A DNA stretch of 64,000 bases from positions 89,954 through 153,953 of the forward strand of contig NZ_AOIT01000021.1 in the NCBI RefSeq assembly GCF_000337475.1, given 5' to 3'. This DNA is from Natrinema limicola JCM 13563 (GTDB taxonomy: Archaea; Halobacteriota; Halobacteria; Halobacteriales; Natrialbaceae). Positions 51,270-61,019 of the stretch are shown in pieces. The stretch's first letter is position 1, and every line of letters starts with the position of its first letter. Below the pieces are notes generated by a model, which had not been told where the DNA came from, did not search any database, and was given only the letters and a program-made list of their open reading frames with translations. Made by a program: the position numbers and the translations under genes.

Positions 51270-51755
51270 ATGAGCGAACGCGAGGTGCTCGAGTTGCTTC
51301 GTGAGAACGCGCGATACTCGGCGGCCGATATCGCGCGAATGACCGACCTCGAGGAAGCCGAGGTCGAGGCAGCCATCGAGGAACTCGAGGCAGCAGGTCT
51401 GGTACGTGGCTACCAGGCGGTCGTCGACTGGGATCGGCTCGAGGACGAGCGCGTCCGCGCCGAGGTCGAGTTGAACGTTCGTCTCGACCGCGAGACGGGC
51501 TACGACGACATCGCAGAGCGCCTCGCACGGTTCCCGCAGGTCACGGCCTTGCGGCTGGTTAGCGGTGACTACGACTTCGATATGGAAGTCGAAGGCGACT
51601 CCATCCGCGAGGTTTCCCAATTCATCAGCGAGAAGGTCGCGCCCGTCCCCGAGATCACCCAGACGGTCACCCACTACGTGATGACCTCTTACAAGGAAAA
51701 CGGGATCGAACTCGGCGACGGTGAGGACGACGACCGCCTCTCCTATTCACCCTGA
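51270..51755 (+). CDS. Lrp/AsnC-family transcriptional regulator
   Basis: A 161-residue regulator. The N-terminal helix-turn-helix is VLELLRENARYSAADIARMTDLEEAEVEAAIEELEAAGLVRGYQAVVDW (about residues 5-52), and the C-terminal RAM-like domain binds amino acids (VRAEVELNVRLDRETGYDDIAERLARFPQVTALRLVSGDYDFDMEV). It is two bases from the aminotransferase gene and surely on one message, so it probably controls amino-acid metabolism in response to the substrate or product of that enzyme. Confidence 0.95.
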   Translation: MSEREVLELLRENARYSAADIARMTDLEEAEVEAAIEELEAAGLVRGYQAVVDWDRLEDERVRAEVELNVRLDRETGYDDIAERLARFPQVTALRLVSGDYDFDMEVEGDSIREVSQFISEKVAPVPEITQTVTHYVMTSYKENGIELGDGEDDDRLSYSP

Positions 51756-51757
51756 CA

Positions 51758-52915
51758 ATGACGTTCGAACTGTCAGACCGCGTGCAGGCGGTCCCACCGT
51801 CGGGCATCCGCCGGTTTTTCGAAATCGCCGAGGAACGCGACGATGTCATCTCGCTTGGCGTCGGCGAACCCGACTTCGCGACGCCATGGGCGGCCCGAGA
51901 CGCCGCGATCACGTCCTTAGAGCAGGGCAAGACCTCGTATACGGCAAATCGTGGCAAGCGAGAACTCCGGGAGGCGATCGCCGACTACGTCGCCGACCGG
52001 TTCGAGCTGGGCTACGACCCCGACGAGGAAATCATTGTCACCGCCGGCGCGAGCGAGGCCGTCGATCTGGCCTTCCGGGCGTTCGTCAACCCCGGCGATA
52101 CGGTCGCGATCGCCCAGCCGGCGTACATCTCCTACGAGCCCGGCGTGATCTTCGCCGGCGGCGAGGTGTTGCCGGTCCCAACCAAGGAGGAAGACGACTT
52201 CCGGCTTACCGTCGAGGGCCTCGAGGAGGCCGGTGCGGACGACGCCGACGTGCTCGTCCTCTGTTATCCCAACAACCCGACGGGGGCGATCATGCCCGAA
52301 GAGGACTTAGAGCCGATCGCCGAGTTCGCCCGGGAGCACGACCTGACGGTCTTTTCCGACGAGATCTACGCCGAACTCACCTACGACGGCGAACACACAT
52401 CGATCGCAAGCCTCGAGGGGATGCGCGAGCGGACTATCGTCTTCAACGGCTTCTCGAAGGCCCACGCGATGACCGGTCTCCGGCTCGGCTACGCGCTTGG
52501 GCCCGCAGACGCCATCGGTGCGATGAACAAGATCCACCAGTACACGATGCTCTCGGCTCCGACGACGGCCCAGTACGCCGCGCTCGAGGCGCTCGACTCC
52601 TGTGATGACGACGTCGCGGAGATGGTCGAGGAATACGACCGCCGCCGGCGGTTCGTCCTCTCGCGGTTTCGCGAGATCGGGATGGACGTCTTCGAGGCTA
52701 AGGGCGCGTTCTATTGTTTCCCCGAGGTGCCCGAGGGCTTTACCGCCGAGGAGTTCGCCGAGGAAGTCCTGCGCGAGCAGGGCGTTGCAGTCGTCCCTGG
52801 CGACGTCTTCGGCGACGTCGGCGAAGGCCACCTGCGCGTCTCCTATGCAACCGGCTTAGAAGACCTCCGGAAGGCGCTGAATCGGATCGAAGCGTTCGTC
52901 GCGGATCACGCCTGA
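51758..52915 (+). CDS. PLP-dependent aminotransferase, class I/II
   Basis: A 385-residue fold-type I aminotransferase. Features: SGIRRFFEIAEERDDVISLGVGEPDF, TANRGKRELREAIADY, the Asn of CYPNNPTGA (near residue 170), the Asp-x-x-Tyr pair SDEIYAEL, the PLP lysine in FSKAHAMTGLRLGY (near 234), and the Arg of GEGHLRVSYA that binds the substrate carboxylate. It fits the aspartate/alanine/aromatic aminotransferase group; the exact substrate is open. The gene is co-transcribed with the Lrp-type regulator. Confidence 0.94.
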   Translation: MTFELSDRVQAVPPSGIRRFFEIAEERDDVISLGVGEPDFATPWAARDAAITSLEQGKTSYTANRGKRELREAIADYVADRFELGYDPDEEIIVTAGASEAVDLAFRAFVNPGDTVAIAQPAYISYEPGVIFAGGEVLPVPTKEEDDFRLTVEGLEEAGADDADVLVLCYPNNPTGAIMPEEDLEPIAEFAREHDLTVFSDEIYAELTYDGEHTSIASLEGMRERTIVFNGFSKAHAMTGLRLGYALGPADAIGAMNKIHQYTMLSAPTTAQYAALEALDSCDDDVAEMVEEYDRRRRFVLSRFREIGMDVFEAKGAFYCFPEVPEGFTAEEFAEEVLREQGVAVVPGDVFGDVGEGHLRVSYATGLEDLRKALNRIEAFVADHA

Positions 52916-53157
52916 CTCGCGCTCGAGCGTCGGTCTCTGGTATCGAACGAGAGTCTCGATCGGCGACGTCGATGAGGTGCAACCCGAGTGACAGACACTG
53001 TTGGACACTCCCCACAGCGCCGCTCAGTCACGACACTCAAATAGGGGTTTCACAAACAATGGGCTGACTGTCCGCCGATGATGGGAGCGACTGTGAGTGG
53101 TGTGTGCCTCGAGCGCGCGAGTGAGACGAGCCGATCGGCCTGCGGAGGGACAGCGTC

Positions 53158-55020
53158 GTGACGACGCGCTCCATTCCGATCGTCGATCGCGTCACCGACG
53201 CCTTCTTTGCGCTCGACACTGGCTTTCGGTTTACCTACCTCAACGAGCGGGCCGAGACGCTGCTGAAACGCTCCCGCGAGGAGCTGATCGGCCGGGTTAT
53301 GTGGGACGAGTTCCCCCAGACTGTCGAGACGCAGTTCCCCGACGGGTTCCACCGCGCGATGGACGAGCAGGTGCCGGTCTCGTTTGAGATCTATCACACA
53401 CACCTCGAGACGTGGTTCGAGGCCCGCGCTTACCCCTCGGAAACCGGGCTCTCGGTCTACATGCGCGACGTCAGCGAGCGCAAAGCCCAGGAGACGACGC
53501 TGGCCCAACACGCCGCGGTCGTCGAGGCGATCCGCGATGCCGTCGTCACGCTGGATCGCAACCGCGAGATCGTCACCGTCAACGGCGCGACCGAGTCGGT
53601 CATCGGCGCGGACCGGTCGCAACTCGTCGGCGAACACGTCGAGACGCTGACCGAGCTGGCGGGCATCGACGACGACGATGCCGTCGAGATCGGGCGGGCG
53701 ATCACCGACATCGACATCGGCACCGCCGAGCGTCGCCAACTCGACCTTCCGTATATCGGCCCGGACGGCGACGACCGGATGGGCGAGTTCCGATTCGTCC
53801 CCATCGAGGACCACGCGGCGACTGTCGCCGCTATCATCCGAGATATTACCGATCAACACGAGTACGATCGCGTCGTCACGTCGCTTCACGAGGTGACCCG
53901 GTGGCTCCTCGGGTCCGACGACCCCGAGGAGATCTGTGCGATCGCCGTCCACTCGGGCAGCGACTTGCTCGATTTACCCATCAGCGGCATCTGGTTGCTC
54001 GATCAGGAACACGGCTATCTCGAGCCGGTCGCCGGCACCGCCGGTGCCCACGACGAGTTCGGCGGCCTGCCGCGGTTCAACCCCGGCGAGGGTCTCGTCT
54101 GGGACGTCTTCGAGGCCGGTGCCGTCGAACTATTCGACGACCTCTCAGAGACTGACGACCTCTACAATCCCGAGACACCGCTTCGCTCGGAGATCATCGC
54201 GCCTATCGGTACCCACGGCGTGCTCATGACCGGCTCGTTCGATCCTCACCGCTTCGACGAGACCGACGTCGACCTCGTCTCGACGCTCGTCGAGAACACG
54301 CGCGCCGCCCTCGATCGGGCCGACAGAGAACGAGTCCTCAGAGATCGAACCGCCGAACTCGAGCGCCAGACCGAGCGTCTCGAAGCTGTCGCGGACATCC
54401 TCTCGAACGACTTGCAGCGCCAACTCGAAGCGGTCGCCGACGCACTCGAGGACGACGACATCGATGAGTGGGAGTTCCCGCTGGCAGAAAATACCGTCGA
54501 GACCACGCTCGACCGGGCCGAACGCCTCGTCGACGACGTCCGCGAGTTCGCCCGGAACGCCACGGCCGTCGGCACCCGGAGCCGCCTCCATCTCGAATCG
54601 GCGATCGCCGATGCTGTCACCGACTCTCAGATCGACGAGAACGCACTCGTCGTCGACGCGACGGCCACGCTCCGGGCCGATCCCGACCGATTCGTTCGCC
54701 TCCTCGAGACGGCCTTCGACAGTGCCGCCGCGCGAGCCGACGACGACGTGACGATCCAGATCGGACTCGTCGGGTTCGACGACGACGGAACGCGCGGCTT
54801 TTTCATGTGCGACGATGCTGCTGAAATCCCGCCAACTGCACACGATCGGGTACTCGATCCGACCGCTGACGACGACACTGCGATCGACGGACTCGGCCTC
54901 GCGCTCGTCCGTGCCATCGCCGAAGCCCACGACTGGACGTGTACCGTCACCAGTGGCGAAAACGGCGGCACGCGAGTCGAAATTCGAGATATCACGACCC
55001 TCGAGCGACGGCTCTCGTAA
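53158..55020 (+). CDS. PAS-PAS-GAF sensor with degenerate histidine-kinase domain
   Basis: A 620-residue cytoplasmic signalling protein with no membrane helix. Domains: PAS 1 (about 7-115, DRVTDAFFALDTGFRFTYLN), PAS 2 (about 120-235), GAF (about 245-390, WLLGSDDPEEICAIAVHSG), and a C-terminal kinase-like part. The H-box reads LSNDLQRQL, with Asn417 where related haloarchaeal kinases have SHDLRNPL. The ATPase part also lacks the N-box (FDSAAARA) and DxGxG (DDAAEIPP), though GLGLALVRAIAEAHDW is kept. The GTG at 53158 follows GGAGGG by nine bases. It probably works without phosphorylation. Confidence 0.85.
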   Translation: MTTRSIPIVDRVTDAFFALDTGFRFTYLNERAETLLKRSREELIGRVMWDEFPQTVETQFPDGFHRAMDEQVPVSFEIYHTHLETWFEARAYPSETGLSVYMRDVSERKAQETTLAQHAAVVEAIRDAVVTLDRNREIVTVNGATESVIGADRSQLVGEHVETLTELAGIDDDDAVEIGRAITDIDIGTAERRQLDLPYIGPDGDDRMGEFRFVPIEDHAATVAAIIRDITDQHEYDRVVTSLHEVTRWLLGSDDPEEICAIAVHSGSDLLDLPISGIWLLDQEHGYLEPVAGTAGAHDEFGGLPRFNPGEGLVWDVFEAGAVELFDDLSETDDLYNPETPLRSEIIAPIGTHGVLMTGSFDPHRFDETDVDLVSTLVENTRAALDRADRERVLRDRTAELERQTERLEAVADILSNDLQRQLEAVADALEDDDIDEWEFPLAENTVETTLDRAERLVDDVREFARNATAVGTRSRLHLESAIADAVTDSQIDENALVVDATATLRADPDRFVRLLETAFDSAAARADDDVTIQIGLVGFDDDGTRGFFMCDDAAEIPPTAHDRVLDPTADDDTAIDGLGLALVRAIAEAHDWTCTVTSGENGGTRVEIRDITTLERRLS

Positions 55021-55166
55021 GCCTCCGCGTCGACGAGAGAATCGCGGACGACGTCGACGTCGGACTCGTCATCGAGCGCTCTCCGGTACTGGTCGTTCGG
55101 TGGTCGAATCGATCCAATAAATATCAAATAACCACCGATAGTGGAATCGACCCGTCGATCCGGCCG

Positions 55167-57323
55167 TTACTCGAGTTCGCGTTCGATCGTCGCGCGTCGC
55201 TCGCTGATCTCGCTTGCGTCAGTCTCGATCGTCCGATCGCCGACATCGATCGTGAGTTGCCCGTCGTCGGTCGCGGAGCCGAGTTCGACGACCGGTGCGA
55301 CGCCGTCGAACGCCTCGCGGACCGCCTCGACCGACTCGGTCTGGATCAGTGCGCGACCGGGCTGTTCGTGGAAGAGTTCGCCAGCGGGATCGTCACCGGG
55401 AAGCGACACCTCGAGCCCGGCGTCGTCGGTGACCATCTCGGCGAGTGAAACAGCGAGGCCGCCATGGCTGATGTCGTGGACGGCCAGCGTCGTGTCGTCG
55501 TCTGCGACGGCCGCCAGCGTCTCGACGAGGCTGGTGGGGTCGTCGGGCAGTTTGGGGAACCGGTCGCTGCCGTCGAACTGCGCGAGATACTCGGAGCCGC
55601 CCAGCCGAACGTCGCCGGCCTCGAGTCCGAGGTCACCGACGAGTACGAGCTTGCCGTCGGTTTCGACCGATAGCGGCGGCGCGTCGTAGCCGTCTTTGGC
55701 ACCGACCATCGCCAGTGTCGGCGTCGGCGGGATCGGTCCCGCGACGGAGTCGTTATAGAGCGAGACGTTCCCGCCGACGACCGGCGTCGACAGCGTCTCA
55801 CACATCTCGGCGAGACCGTCGACGATACCGGTGAAACCGCCGTAGACGTCGTCTTTCTCCGGGTTGCCACCGTTGAGACAGTCGACTGCAGCCAGCGGCG
55901 TCGCGCCCTTGGCCGCGATGTTCGTCGCGTTCTCGAGCGCGACCGCTCGGGCTCCCTCGTAAGGCGCGACGTCGGTCCAATTGGGTGCCGCGCCCGAAGA
56001 GATCGCGAGTCCCTGTTCGGCTTCCCGAACCGCGATAATAGCCGCGTCGTCGCCCGGTCCGACGCTCGTGCGGACGCCGACTTCGTGGTCGTACTGGCGG
56101 TAGACCCACCGCTTCGAGGCCGTGTTCGGACTCGCAACGACGGCGTCGAACGCCGACTCGAGGTCGGCGTCAGGCAGGTCGGTTTCGGGCTCGGCTGGCT
56201 CCTCAGTCGGGAGGTCGTTCATCGGCGCGCCTTCGCCGAGGAAGTAGGCGTCGACGTCGACGACCGTCTCGCCTTCGAACGTACAGACGTAGTTGCCGTC
56301 GGTAACCTCGCCGATGACCGAACAGCCGAGATCGAACTTCTCGGCAATCTCGCGCACGCGGTCGACGTTGTCGGGTTCGACCTCGTAGCACATCCGCTCC
56401 TGAGATTCGGCGAGCAGGATCTCCATGGCGTTCATGTTCGGCTCGCGCTGGTGGACGCGGTCGAGTTCGATCTGTGCGCCGAGGTCGGCTTTGGCGACCA
56501 TTTCGCTCGAGGCACCACCGAGGCCGGCGGCACCGAGGTCGCGGGCCGATTCGATCAGGTTCTCGTCGACGAGCGCCTCGTTGGCCTCGATAAGCAACTT
56601 CTCGGCGTAAGGGTCGCCAACCTGCACTGCGGGGCGGTCTTCGGTTTCGGCGTCTTCGGCGAGGTCCTCGCTGGCGAAGCTCGCGCCGCCAAGGCCGTCA
56701 CGGCCGGTGGCGTTGCCGACGAGGACGAGCTCGTTGCCCGGCTCTTGGGCCTCGGCGGTAACGAGTCGCTCCTCGTTGGTCAGCCCAACACAGGCGACGT
56801 TGACCAGCGGATTGCCCTCGTATTTGGGGTGGAAGTCGACGCTGCCGGCGACCGTGGGGACGCCGATACAGTTCCCGTAGTGGCTGATCCCCTCGACGAC
56901 GCCCTCGAAGAGGTATTTCGAGTGGTCATCGTCGAACTCGCCGAAGTACAGCGAGTCCGCGAGCGCGATCGGGTACGCACCCATCGAGAGCGTGTCCCGG
57001 ACGATGCCGCCGACGCCGGTTGCTGCGCCGTCGAACGGGTCGACGTAGGAGGGGTGGTTATGGCTCTCGATTCCCATCGTGATGTACGTGTCACTGGTCC
57101 CGTCTCCGTCGCCGCTGTCGGGGAGTGCAACGACTGCCGCGTCGTCGCCCGGTCCGATGACGACCTGGTCACCCTCGCTGTCGAACGCCGACAGCAGCGG
57201 TCGCGAGGAGCGGTACGCACAGTGCTCGCTCCAGAGGTTCTCGAACAGCGCCGCCTCCGCCCGGGTGGGCTCTCGGTCTAACTCGGAGACAACGAGTTCG
57301 CGGTCCGAATCGGCAAGACTCAT
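55167..57323 (-). CDS. purL: Phosphoribosylformylglycinamidine synthase subunit PurL
   Basis: Converts FGAR to FGAM in purine synthesis with ammonia from PurQ. The 718-residue chain has two PurM-like halves. The first has [19 protein letters not shown] near residue 25, [15 protein letters not shown], and [24 protein letters not shown] near 79. The second half has [15 protein letters not shown] and [16 protein letters not shown]. These match small PurL that works with PurS and PurQ, neither of which is in the window. The start at 57323 agrees with the family. Confidence 0.96.
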   Translation of the reverse strand: MSLADSDRELVVSELDREPTRAEAALFENLWSEHCAYRSSRPLLSAFDSEGDQVVIGPGDDAAVVALPDSGDGDGTSDTYITMGIESHNHPSYVDPFDGAATGVGGIVRDTLSMGAYPIALADSLYFGEFDDDHSKYLFEGVVEGISHYGNCIGVPTVAGSVDFHPKYEGNPLVNVACVGLTNEERLVTAEAQEPGNELVLVGNATGRDGLGGASFASEDLAEDAETEDRPAVQVGDPYAEKLLIEANEALVDENLIESARDLGAAGLGGASSEMVAKADLGAQIELDRVHQREPNMNAMEILLAESQERMCYEVEPDNVDRVREIAEKFDLGCSVIGEVTDGNYVCTFEGETVVDVDAYFLGEGAPMNDLPTEEPAEPETDLPDADLESAFDAVVASPNTASKRWVYRQYDHEVGVRTSVGPGDDAAIIAVREAEQGLAISSGAAPNWTDVAPYEGARAVALENATNIAAKGATPLAAVDCLNGGNPEKDDVYGGFTGIVDGLAEMCETLSTPVVGGNVSLYNDSVAGPIPPTPTLAMVGAKDGYDAPPLSVETDGKLVLVGDLGLEAGDVRLGGSEYLAQFDGSDRFPKLPDDPTSLVETLAAVADDDTTLAVHDISHGGLAVSLAEMVTDDAGLEVSLPGDDPAGELFHEQPGRALIQTESVEAVREAFDGVAPVVELGSATDDGQLTIDVGDRTIETDASEISERRATIERELE

Positions 57324-57485
57324 TCATCTAGGTGATGAAAGTCGGCCGGTAAAGGGGTTTTCATATGCACGTTCGTGGATATTGATTTCGGTCGCTCGAG
57401 CGGTTGGCTCGCAGCCGAGCGATCGACGACAGGAAAACGAAGCAGGAGCTGACGATCCTCGACGGCTACGCACGTCGTGACGTCC

Positions 57486-58034
57486 TTATTCGAAATCGAG
57501 ATCGAACTCGAGAGACACCTGATTCGTCACGTTGTCGTACAGCGGTGACGTCTCGAGGACTTCCTCGTGTAACGCCTCGAGTTCCTCGTCCGACGCGTCG
57601 GCGTCGATGTGGGTCGTGGCACGAATCTCTTCGTACCCTGCCCGAACGTCGTCGCTCAACCCGAGGAAGCCCCGCAGGTCGATGTCGCCCTCGAACTCGA
57701 AGTGCATATCGTCGATCTCGATGCCCTTCGCAGCGGCGTGTCCCGCGTAGGTCACGCTGAGACACGAGCCGATGGCTGCCAGGAGGTGTTCGACCGCGTT
57801 CGGGCCAGCCCGTTCGCCGAGCAACGCCGCTGGCTCGTCGCCGGTCACGGTGAACTCCGGCGACTCGATCGTTGTCCCGTCCTGTTCGAAGTCGCTAATG
57901 CGTGTCTCGCTGGCGAAGCCACCCGTCCACTCCGTCTCGGCACGGAACGTGAACGAGGCTTGCTCGGGCTCTGCCGAGACGCCTTCGATGAGCGACTCGA
58001 GTTCGTCGATGTCGAGTCCGTTTATACTGGTCAT
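57486..58034 (-). CDS. OsmC-family protein, paralog 1
   Basis: A 182-residue OsmC/Ohr-fold protein: MTSINGLDIDELESLIEGVS, then the core RAETEWTGGFASET, GPNAVEHLLAAIGSCLSVTYAGHAAAKGIEI and RAGYEEIRATTHIDADASDEELEAL. One redox cysteine (GSC) is present; where Ohr has its second Cys the sequence has Ser (TSPLYD). A single-cysteine redox or binding role is an inference. It is divergent from a close paralog, which shares the WTG and GxCL motifs. Confidence 0.88.
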   Translation of the reverse strand: MTSINGLDIDELESLIEGVSAEPEQASFTFRAETEWTGGFASETRISDFEQDGTTIESPEFTVTGDEPAALLGERAGPNAVEHLLAAIGSCLSVTYAGHAAAKGIEIDDMHFEFEGDIDLRGFLGLSDDVRAGYEEIRATTHIDADASDEELEALHEEVLETSPLYDNVTNQVSLEFDLDFE

Positions 58035-58376
58035 GAGTGAATTGTGCAATACTCAGTTGCCTGCGGACTGCGATAACCCTTTCGAAGTAGTCACAATATA
58101 TGGTATCAGATTAGGAAGAACTAGCAATATTCATATCTACTTAACACCGACTGTTTTGCGTTTCTAGGTAAAGCCGCAGTCGATACTAGTTATCAAACCC
58201 TCTTAAAAGAACAGTACTGGCCGTAGTACGTTTGTTTTCGAGATCGATATTCTCAACAGTACGTCTCAGAACTGGCTGCACGTCGGGTATCGTTATCTCA
58301 TCTCATTCGGAAATAATGTCTATTTCCGCCGGGTTTACAACTGGGCCAGCGCTACCTGGTATTGGATAGTATCTGC
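58035..58376. promoter_or_regulatory. AT-rich divergent control region between the OsmC paralogs
   Basis: These 342 bases have no gene. They are AT-richer than their surroundings, with several candidate TATA-like stretches (CAATATATGG near 58096, CTCTTAAAAG near 58201). Both OsmC genes must be controlled from here, but the exact boxes cannot be fixed. Confidence 0.5.
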
Positions 58377-58916
58377 ATGACTCTGAAGAACGGAATCGAT
58401 ATGGAGAAGTTTGAACAGCTCACCGCCGCTGCCGAGGACGATCCGGAAAACGCGGCATTCCGGTTTTTCGCAGAAACGGAGTGGACGGGCGACACGACGT
58501 GTGAAACAACCGTCAGTGAGATCGAGAAAGGGGACACGCTCGTCGACTCGCCCGAGTTCACCATGGAAGGCGCGTTGTTCGGCCATCGTGACGCGCCGAA
58601 CGCACTCGAGCAGTTGCTGTCCTCGCTCGGAACCTGTCTGACGATTACCTACGCCGCCCACGGCGCAAAGCGAGATATCGAGATTTCCGAGATCCGCCTC
58701 GAGTTCGAAGGCTGTGCCGACATGCGCGGCCTCCTCGGGCTCGCCGACGATGTCCGCCCTGGCTTCGATCACATCGAGTGTACCGCACACATTGAATCGC
58801 CCGCGTCGACAGCCGAACTCGAAGAAATACAGGAGGCGGCACACGCGAGTTCGCCTATCCTCGATAACCTCGAGAACGAAGTGACGGTCGACATTCACCA
58901 CGCAACAGCGGAGTAA
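58377..58916 (+). CDS. OsmC-family protein, paralog 2
   Basis: A 179-residue paralog of the previous gene. It shows the same blocks: MTLKNGIDMEKFEQLTAAAE, FFAETEWTGDTTCETTVSEI, APNALEQLLSSLGTCLTITYAAHGAKRDIEI and RPGFDHIECTAHIESPASTAELEEI. The first redox Cys is kept (GTC), and Ser again stands at the second site (SSPILD). An ATG at 58362 is an alternative start. The two copies are head-to-head, pointing to a duplication with inversion. Confidence 0.85.
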   Translation: MTLKNGIDMEKFEQLTAAAEDDPENAAFRFFAETEWTGDTTCETTVSEIEKGDTLVDSPEFTMEGALFGHRDAPNALEQLLSSLGTCLTITYAAHGAKRDIEISEIRLEFEGCADMRGLLGLADDVRPGFDHIECTAHIESPASTAELEEIQEAAHASSPILDNLENEVTVDIHHATAE

Positions 58917-59109
58917 CGCGACGTCGCGTTCGATCCGTGCATACTCACTCTGGCCTCGACTTCGACTGATCGAACGCTCGCGTTCCGCTGTTGCCGTTCC
59001 GAGCCGCCTCAAGTTCACTCGTTTTCCGTCTCGACGTGCGGCCGTAATCGCGACTCGAGTCGCACAGCTAATCGAGGCGCTTTTGGTCAGGCCGCCTAAA
59101 CGTACGTTC

Positions 59110-59793
59110 GTGCTGTCGGTCGAACTCCACACGCACTCGGCGCTGTCTTACGACGGCCGGGATCCGGTCGAACTCATCTTGGAGCAGGCCGAGGCGATCG
59201 GTCTCGATGCGATCGCAGTGACCGATCACGACGAGATCGACGCGAGTCTCGAGGCCGTCGAACGCGCCCCCGACTACGGCCTCGTCGGGATTCCAGGCAT
59301 GGAGATCTCGAGCCAGGCGGGCCACGTGTTGGGACTGGGCCTCGAGGAAGCGGTGCCACCCGGTTTGTCCTTCGAGTCGACGCTCGAGGCGATTCACGAC
59401 CAAGACGGGCTGGCGGTCATTCCCCACCCCTTTCAGGAGGCCCGCCACGGCGTCATGGCCCGCATCTCCCGCGAGCAACTCGCAACTGGCGATGCGATCG
59501 AGGTCTATAATTCGCGACTGTTTACCGGCCGAGCGAACCGACAGGCAGAACGCTACGCCCGATCACGAGGGCTGCCGATGACCGCTGGCAGCGACGCCCA
59601 CATCAGCGAGATGGTCGGGCAAGCAGTCACCCGCGTCGACGCCACCGAACGCTCCGCCGAGGCGATCCTTGCAGCGATCGCAGACGGGCGGACGACCGTC
59701 GAAGGAAAGCGCACGCCCTGGCGGATCAGCGTCCAGCAGTTCGCCGGCGGCGTCACGAGACGACTGGGCCGCGTTTTGAACCTCCTCCGATGA
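59110..59793 (+). CDS. PHP-domain metal-dependent phosphoesterase
   Basis: A 227-residue PHP protein. Metal-binding histidines and aspartates are in VELHTHSALSYDG at the start, AIAVTDHDEIDAS near residue 40, GMEIS near 63, IPHPFQEARHG near 109 and AGSDAHISEMVG near 161. These match the TrpH/polymerase-associated phosphoesterase group (YciV-like), which removes phosphate from nucleotides or short RNA. The start is not certain: GTG 59110 gives a compact N-terminus, and TTG 59083 is an alternative. It overlaps the next gene as ATGA. Confidence 0.85.
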   Translation: MLSVELHTHSALSYDGRDPVELILEQAEAIGLDAIAVTDHDEIDASLEAVERAPDYGLVGIPGMEISSQAGHVLGLGLEEAVPPGLSFESTLEAIHDQDGLAVIPHPFQEARHGVMARISREQLATGDAIEVYNSRLFTGRANRQAERYARSRGLPMTAGSDAHISEMVGQAVTRVDATERSAEAILAAIADGRTTVEGKRTPWRISVQQFAGGVTRRLGRVLNLLR

Positions 59794-60920
59794 CCGAACC
59801 AACGATTCGCGGTGCCGATCCAGCGACCGTTCGCGGCGCACTCGCTGACGCCGAGTCACTCCCGGGAACGACCGGCTTCGCCGGCGAACTCGACGGCCAG
59901 CTCGTTCGTGACGTGCTCGGACGGGTACCCCTGTACGTCGACACCGACGTCTCGAGTGCAAACCCGGCGTGGGCATTCGAGCCAAGCGCACTCGAGAACC
60001 CGACGCTTTTTCCAGCCGGCGCTACCGCTCCCATCAGCGAGCCGCTGCCGAAGCCGGAATCACACTGGCGTCTTCCCGAACCGACGCCCGAATCGAACCA
60101 CGAGGCCGCTATCGATGCCCTCGAGCGCGCCGTTCGGACGGCCAGCGAGACCGTTCGAGAGGACGATCGAGACATTGCCGTCGCCTTCTCCGGCGGGGTC
60201 GACTCGGCGCTGGTCGCCGAACTGCTCGACGCGCCGCTGTACGTCGTCGGCTTCCCAGACAGCCACGACGTCGCAGCCGCGCGGACGGCCGCCGGCGCGA
60301 TGGGCCGCGACCTCACGGTCGTCGACCTCGAGCCCGCAGACCTCGAGCGGACCGTCCCCGAGGTCGCACGGGCGATTGGACGGACGAACGCGATGGACGT
60401 CCAGATCGCTCTACCGCTGTATCTGGTGGGCGAACGCGTCGCCGCCGACGGGTTTGACACGCTCGCAGTCGGACAGGGTGCCGACGAACTGTTCGGCGGC
60501 TACGAGAAGGTCGTCCGACTCGACCACCGAGTCGCAGCCGAGACGACTCGCGGAGCCGTCCGCGAAGGGATCAGAAGCCTCCCCGAGCAACTGCCACGCG
60601 ACGTGCTGACGATCGAAGCGACGGGACTCGAGCCGGTCGCGCCGCTGCTGCACGACGCCGTCGTCGAGGCGGCGCTTCGCCTGCCGGACGAGTTGCTAGC
60701 CGACGAGGACGAACGAAAACGTGGCTTCCGACGCGTGGCGGCCCGCTATCTGCCTGCCGAGGTCGCCAACAGGGATAAAAAGGCCGTCCAGTACGGCAGC
60801 CTCGTCGCCCGCGAGCTCGATCGCCTCGCCCGTCAGGCCGGCTACAAGCGCCGAATGGACGATCACGTCACGAAATACGTCGCATCGCTGCTCGAGGACG
60901 GGGAGACGGCCGCCGAGTAA
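59790..60920 (+). CDS. Asparagine synthase C-terminal domain protein (no glutaminase domain)
   Basis: A 376-residue AMP-forming amide ligase-like protein. The PP-loop ATP site is AVAFSGGVDSALVAEL near residue 130, followed by GQGADELFGGYEKVVRLD near 230 and VANRDKKAVQYGS near 330, all from the C-terminal half of asparagine synthetase B. The N-terminal amidotransferase domain with its catalytic Cys2 is absent, so ammonia would have to come from elsewhere or another acceptor is used. It overlaps the PHP gene by four bases; a joint role is possible. Confidence 0.88.
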   Translation: MTEPTIRGADPATVRGALADAESLPGTTGFAGELDGQLVRDVLGRVPLYVDTDVSSANPAWAFEPSALENPTLFPAGATAPISEPLPKPESHWRLPEPTPESNHEAAIDALERAVRTASETVREDDRDIAVAFSGGVDSALVAELLDAPLYVVGFPDSHDVAAARTAAGAMGRDLTVVDLEPADLERTVPEVARAIGRTNAMDVQIALPLYLVGERVAADGFDTLAVGQGADELFGGYEKVVRLDHRVAAETTRGAVREGIRSLPEQLPRDVLTIEATGLEPVAPLLHDAVVEAALRLPDELLADEDERKRGFRRVAARYLPAEVANRDKKAVQYGSLVARELDRLARQAGYKRRMDDHVTKYVASLLEDGETAAE

Positions 60921-60933
60921 GGACGCGCTTCGT

Positions 60934-61019
60934 CTCGTACGGCTGGTGGACCGATTTACCAGTGCAACCGCAGTGCAGGTTGCGGTCCCACCGGCACTGA
61001 CTGATAGGAGTCCGTCTCA
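60934..61019. repeat. Palindromic repeat copy I
   Basis: An 86-base copy; the right end, read from the other strand, is TGAGACGGACTCCTATCAG. It lies between convergent genes. The TGA at its right end is the stop codon of the cupin gene once its frameshift is corrected. Confidence 0.8.
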
